Assembly: GCF_000513855.1 (NCBI RefSeq)
Contig: NZ_KI911318.1
Span: forward strand, 993,327 to 1,057,326
Reading direction: 5' to 3'
Source of the DNA: Desulfurococcus amylolyticus Z-533
GTDB lineage: Archaea > Thermoproteota > Thermoprotei_A > Sulfolobales > Desulfurococcaceae
DNA length: 64,000 nt
Below are positions 60,815 through 64,000 of the stretch, one piece after another; positions within the stretch are counted from its first letter, which is position 1, and each line of letters opens with the position of its first letter. A program made the position numbers and the translations under genes. The notes beneath the pieces are model-generated. The model saw only the letters and a list, made by a program, of their open reading frames with translations. It had not been told where the DNA came from and did no database searches.

Positions 60815-61036
60815 TTAACTGGCTACCACTTTTCCAGCTATTCTATTCTTAATATACTCATCAAATATAACTAGTATACCATCAATTATCAAGTATAATG
60901 CAACAAGTATTCCCAATAATTCAGGTTTCACCAGTATTAAGAATCCGAATACTAGCATTATTATTCCTATTAACAGTCTTGGCACACTGACCCCAAGATA
61001 TTTCCTCATCAACTCCTGTATCTTCTCCTCAGCCAT
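60815..61036 (-). CDS. Small two-span membrane protein
   Basis: 73 residues with a short cytosolic helix (EEKIQELMRKYLGVS), two membrane helices (LLIGIIMLVFGFLILVKP; ILVALYLIIDGILVIFDEYI) and a basic tail. It resembles the repeat unit of HdeD/DUF308 membrane proteins. ATG 61036 is behind GGTGAGA. Unknown function. Confidence 0.72.
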   Translation of the reverse strand: MAEEKIQELMRKYLGVSVPRLLIGIIMLVFGFLILVKPELLGILVALYLIIDGILVIFDEYIKNRIAGKVVAS

Positions 61037-61160
61037 ATCATCTCACCCTATTAATATTATGATCTCTTACTTTCGATTTATAAACATCAAAATATAGATC
61101 AGAGGCCCGGATACTAGTCAAATAATGTCCTAGGAGACTAAGGGTGTGGTGAGGCCGGGA

Positions 61161-61223
61161 GTGACCCGACCCATGTTCATTCCGCCCCGTTACGCGGGGG
61201 TGTTACATGGGCACCGGGGTCAC
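61161..61223. ncRNA. Candidate structured RNA hairpin
   Basis: GTGACCC (61161) pairs with GGGTCAC (61217), CCCATG with CATGGG, and CCCCG with CGGGG around a TTACG loop, giving a long interrupted hairpin inside a 340-base gene-free gap. TATA-like elements occur on both sides (TTTATAAACAT at about 61076 for plus; AAAATTTAAAAC at about 61250 for minus), so the strand is unresolved. It could be a guide RNA of the H/ACA kind or a 3' structure; I see no diagnostic box beyond ACA-like triplets. Confidence 0.4.
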
Positions 61224-61376
61224 ATCACTTAGCTACTATGGCTAATACTTGTTTTAAATTTTATTCCATAACCTAATATCCACAATGCCCTTCAAGGTTC
61301 AAGGACTCTTTCCCCTAGCATAGGGAAGGATGTGGTTAAAAGATTAGACCCGGGTGGAGAGCTGGGTTGGGGAGTA

Positions 61377-62411
61377 TTATTTTACCTCAACGGATGGGTT
61401 TTTAGCTGCCTTTATATTTAATACTGACTCAGCTATTCCATTAGAATACCTCACGATTCTTCTAAGACTGTCACATATTAGTGTAAGCCCGGCTTTCTCG
61501 TTATCTGGAAGCGTTGAGTTTATTATTTTCTCATATATTGTTTTCTCTATTTCATCTACTAGTACACGAGCGGTTTGAATTACTTCTTCGGCATCCCTTC
61601 TGCTTAAACTATATAGCGACCCCATGGCCTTATTGAAGAGGTCTGATGCCTTCACCATTAGTTCATACACTATATCTGCCCCACTAGTCTTCTTCATGGC
61701 CAGTATTCTTCTAGCTATGTTAACGATGTGATCCGCTATTCTCTCCAGGTTTCTCGCTATAATCCTATAGCTTAATGCTTCCACAATGCTACTTATTCCT
61801 AGCTCATGCTGTATCCTTACATCGAGTAGTGCCATGCTTAATTCTCTCACAATCATATGGTGGAATCTATCGGCTTCATCATCCCTCTGTATTATAGCGT
61901 AGGCCACGTTCCCATCCATTGTTTTCAATAATGTCTTCGCATCCTCGATCATGTTGTTGACTATTAAGTGGAGCCTCCTCACAGCACTTAATAGTGGGAG
62001 CTCCTTGATATTCAGGAGAATCTTGAATGTCACACTGTTATATGACTCCTCGACCACTTCAACACCCGCCAGCTTTATCCTAGCCATATTCTTTACTTCA
62101 CTGATAAACCTGGCTGGATCAGGTATTCTGGAATCGAATGTCACAACTATAGTACTATATCCTGAAAGGTACATCGCTAAGAGCATCCTAAATACCTGGT
62201 CCACGGTTACCTCGGGGCTAACCTTAATAGTGGACTTTACTTGAACCGCTTCTGTTGAAGGAGGTATTATCACCAGTTTATCGCCATATTTCTCCACGCT
62301 TACGTAGTCACCGCTCTTCAACCCCACTGCGTCAACCCATTCCTTAGGTAGAGTTATTATATATGATGAAGACCCAGTTTTTTGCACCCTTCTTCTCTCA
62401 GTACCCACCAT
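61377..62411 (-). CDS. AbrB-PhoU fusion, phosphate-uptake-type regulator
   Basis: 344 residues. N-terminal SpoVT/AbrB DNA-binding domain (RRVQKTGSSSYIITLPKEWV, GLKSGDYVSVEKYGDKLVII), a middle domain, and two PhoU-like helical repeats (RLHLIVNNMIEDAKTLLKTM; IARNLERIADHIVNIARRIL, DEIEKTIYEKIINSTLPDNE). The architecture is the archaeal PhoU regulator. ATG 62411 (GGTGGAC upstream) is preferred over GTG 62426. No phosphate transporter is adjacent. Confidence 0.92.
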   Translation of the reverse strand: MVGTERRRVQKTGSSSYIITLPKEWVDAVGLKSGDYVSVEKYGDKLVIIPPSTEAVQVKSTIKVSPEVTVDQVFRMLLAMYLSGYSTIVVTFDSRIPDPARFISEVKNMARIKLAGVEVVEESYNSVTFKILLNIKELPLLSAVRRLHLIVNNMIEDAKTLLKTMDGNVAYAIIQRDDEADRFHHMIVRELSMALLDVRIQHELGISSIVEALSYRIIARNLERIADHIVNIARRILAMKKTSGADIVYELMVKASDLFNKAMGSLYSLSRRDAEEVIQTARVLVDEIEKTIYEKIINSTLPDNEKAGLTLICDSLRRIVRYSNGIAESVLNIKAAKNPSVEVK

Positions 62412-62648
62412 GTAGTCCACCACCACTTTAGTTTAACCAATTATATGTGTCTATTAATTTTAAGATCAATTATTACAGACTTATATATACTTTACTATCA
62501 AGTAGGTAAAAGAATATGGAATCCGAGTAAAGTACAAGCATAACCATATCTTACTCAATAACCATATCCATCTATAAAATATTTTCATAACATTAAGAGA
62601 TTTGATATAAAAACTATTCACCCATAAAGCATGAGATATCAGCAACTA

Positions 62649-62752
62649 GAGCCGGGGGCGGGATTCGAACCCGCGAGTAAACGGGTTTCCGTGAACCCCT
62701 TGCCAAGGTTAGCCCTGCAGCCCGCCGCCTTAGACCGCTCGGCCACCCCGGC
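62649..62752 (-). tRNA. tRNA-Cys (GCA) with 28-base intron
   Basis: 104 bases. Acceptor GCCGGGG/CCCCGGC, D-arm GGCCGAGCGGTCTAAGGC, anticodon stem GCGGG/CCCGT with loop CTGCAG-intron-A; the intron is about 28 bases starting GGCTAACC and ending CACGGAA. T-arm GCGGGTTCGAATCCCGC. Discriminator U, required for Cys. At first glance the intron looks like a class II variable arm (Leu/Ser), but the anticodon stem and discriminator support Cys. Confidence 0.85.
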
Positions 62753-62832
62753 TTCTAGATATAATTATACTATAAGACCTTATAAATTGAGACGCTGTGG
62801 ATAAACTGGTGATAGAATTCATCACTTAGTCC

Positions 62833-63597
62833 CTATCCTCCTGAACAATACTTCTCATTGAATTCGTCATACCCAAGCATCCTAGCTGTCTTCAATAATC
62901 CTATTTCAAGATTGTCGATGGTGAACACTAACGCCTTTACTTCTTTGCCACTACTAAGTACTTCTCTACAGATGCGGTGATGACCATCGATGACGAAATA
63001 CTCCTGGTTATACTTGTATACGAGGGGTGGGCAATGTAGCGACAATGCATGGGGCTCGGGTCCTGGTATAGGGGGTTGCGTTGGCTTAAGAAGCGTTATA
63101 CTAATAGTTTCAACCCATATCCTTGCCAAGGTATTATATTGTTTCTCAAGAAACCTAACCGTGTTAACGATGTGTCTCCAACATATAAGCTCCTGGGGTG
63201 TGTCAACCGGGTTCACTGAATCTAATTCAATTATGGATTTAGCTAATTTAGGCCTGTATTTTGGAACAAGGATCGTTAAGCCCGGTATCCTCCATCCGAG
63301 CCATGCGTAGACTATAACCCTGTGATGACCATCCACAACATAGTGAAGTCCACCCAGGCCCGTTACAACTATTATGGGGACCTGATACATCCCAAATAAA
63401 ACAGATCTCAAGACCAATCCAAGCTTATCGGACTCAATGAAGCCCTGGGTAAGTACGAGACTCCGAGGAGTATAAGTCCTCTCCCCAACGAAGATAGCTG
63501 AGCCGTATTCTTTACTATAGAAATGCAGGAGATCCCTTACACGTAGCTCTACATCCCTCCTCGAAGCCAGCCTCAACCTATCGCTTAGACCCTGCAC
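62833..63597 (-). CDS. ParB/SerK-like protein with two DGHHR motifs
   Basis: 254 residues with two tandem halves. Each has a hallmark of the ParB/sulfiredoxin superfamily: YVVDGHHRVIVYAWLGW near residue 90 and YFVIDGHHRICREVLSSG near 212. In archaeal SerK (ADP-dependent free-serine kinase) and ParB this motif binds nucleotide. A kinase or nucleotide-dependent switch is likely. GTG 63597 overlaps the preceding gene by 13 bases; TTG a few codons later is possible. Confidence 0.78.
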   Translation of the reverse strand: MQGLSDRLRLASRRDVELRVRDLLHFYSKEYGSAIFVGERTYTPRSLVLTQGFIESDKLGLVLRSVLFGMYQVPIIVVTGLGGLHYVVDGHHRVIVYAWLGWRIPGLTILVPKYRPKLAKSIIELDSVNPVDTPQELICWRHIVNTVRFLEKQYNTLARIWVETISITLLKPTQPPIPGPEPHALSLHCPPLVYKYNQEYFVIDGHHRICREVLSSGKEVKALVFTIDNLEIGLLKTARMLGYDEFNEKYCSGG

Positions 63598-64000
63598 AGG
63601 CTTCTACACTCTCCGGCTCTACCTATATGGGGAATAGACTTACATCGAAAACGGATACCATGGCGAAAAGATCTTTGCATACCTGTCGCCCTCGTCGTTG
63701 CATCTCTACGACTCCCCTTTAATACAAATATGGTGAGCACAGCTATTATGGATGCGATAGCTACCACTATGATCATCGGAGCATTATCCCCTACAGAAGT
63801 TATGTTGGTAATGTTCCCGGCCACCGTAATCCTTTGTGTCACAGTTAAGGTCGTTGATACTGTTTTTTCAATAGTGATAGTCTCCGTCTTAGTGGTGGTT
63901 AATATAGTAGGTGAGTCCTTGGTCAAAGTAACAGTACTCACCTGCGTCACCGTGGTTGTCTCCGTCTTAGTAATAGTTACCGGCTGTGAGACCGCCCCAT
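63585..64000 (-). CDS. C-terminal end of a Thr-rich membrane-anchored surface protein (5' outside window)
   Basis: The frame is open to the right edge. It has a Thr/Val stalk (TITKTETTTVTQVSTVTLTK, TKTETITIEKTVSTTLTVTQ), a membrane helix (IIVVAIASIIAVLTIFVL) and a cytosolic tail of about 45 residues with several Arg and four Cys. Such stalks anchor binding proteins and S-layer-associated enzymes in Desulfurococcales. The tail is longer than usual for this class; a frameshift after the helix would explain it. Function lies upstream of the window. Confidence 0.75.
   Translation of the reverse strand, partial: GAVSQPVTITKTETTTVTQVSTVTLTKDSPTILTTTKTETITIEKTVSTTLTVTQRITVAGNITNITSVGDNAPMIIVVAIASIIAVLTIFVLKGSRRDATTRATGMQRSFRHGIRFRCKSIPHIGRAGECRSLCRV

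Noticed and set aside
62649-62752. tRNA-Leu or tRNA-Ser call
   Set aside because: No Leu/Ser anticodon can be placed in a paired stem; intron model gives Cys(GCA) with U73.
1-64000. CRISPR array or prophage
   Set aside because: No regularly spaced short repeats with unique spacers, and no integrase, capsid or terminase genes were seen.

Overview
The window looks like ordinary chromosome from a hyperthermophilic Thermoproteota archaeon, most likely a Desulfurococcales member close to Desulfurococcus/Thermosphaera. Evidence: TFB, Gar1, SRP19, S8e, S27e, L44e, the PriL primase subunit, CdvA, ADP-forming acyl-CoA synthetase, inositol-1-phosphate synthase, intron-containing tRNAs, many TTG/GTG starts behind GGTG/GAGG ribosome sites, and A/T-rich TATA elements. 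The species name is inference. No CRISPR array, rRNA, phage or plasmid module was seen.

Layout. 1-5.9 kb: peptide ABC transporter (right-to-left, running off the left edge), a divergent ACT-type regulator, then an NMN adenylyltransferase/CinA-domain pair. 6-11.3 kb: dipeptidase, HTH protein, thiamine-binding-type protein and hemerythrin-like protein among decayed mobile DNA (a tnpB remnant, TIR-bounded repeats, membrane-protein fragments). 11.4-20.1 kb: MFS transporter, two alpha/beta hydrolases and a glycerol module (glycerol kinase, G3P dehydrogenase, FAD oxidoreductase, DUF1667, divergent glycerophosphodiesterase). 20.4-25.4 kb: a surface-fibre locus with three TasA/AbpA-like pilin candidates, a multi-spanning SipW/SEC11-type signal peptidase, a DUF5305 protein and a winged-helix protein. 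25.6-29.5 kb: S27e, L44e, MoaD-like, GNAT, a membrane-anchored surface protein and PriL. 30.2-38.6 kb: a membrane-anchored HTH protein with partner, cysteine-rich proteins, aldo/keto reductase, Lrp-like regulator, adenylate kinase, PadR plus inositol-phosphate synthase, AspRS. 38.7-48.6 kb: three tRNA genes, a candidate structured RNA, a kinase-like protein, IMPase, Xaa-Pro peptidase, class V aminotransferase, an RHH coiled-coil protein, more repeats. 48.7-62.4 kb: sugar isomerase, TFB/Gar1, SRP19/S8e, prenyl synthase, coiled-coil protein, ADP-forming CoA ligase, ChrA half-transporter, CdvA, TldD/PmbA, AbrB-PhoU regulator. 62.6-64 kb: intron-containing tRNA-Cys, a double-DGHHR protein and the end of a Thr-rich surface protein.

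How genes work together. Peptide import, dipeptidase, Xaa-Pro peptidase, aminotransferase and acyl-CoA ligase fit a peptide-fermenting lifestyle. The glycerol block would take glycerophosphodiesters and acylglycerols through G3P to DHAP. Inositol-phosphate synthase and IMPase can supply inositol for lipids or di-myo-inositol phosphate. The most interesting module is the fibre locus: its proteins share an N-terminal helix with an MW(Y/L)(D/E)xLxxNxYVxTGE-type motif, two of them share a VLQ(S/T)A...QWNE C-terminus, and a dedicated Ser-His-Asp signal peptidase lies downstream on the same strand. Noncoding regions hold a family of short elements with inverted ends that look like deletion derivatives of tnpB-type elements, plus orphan copies of a tnpB 3' end.
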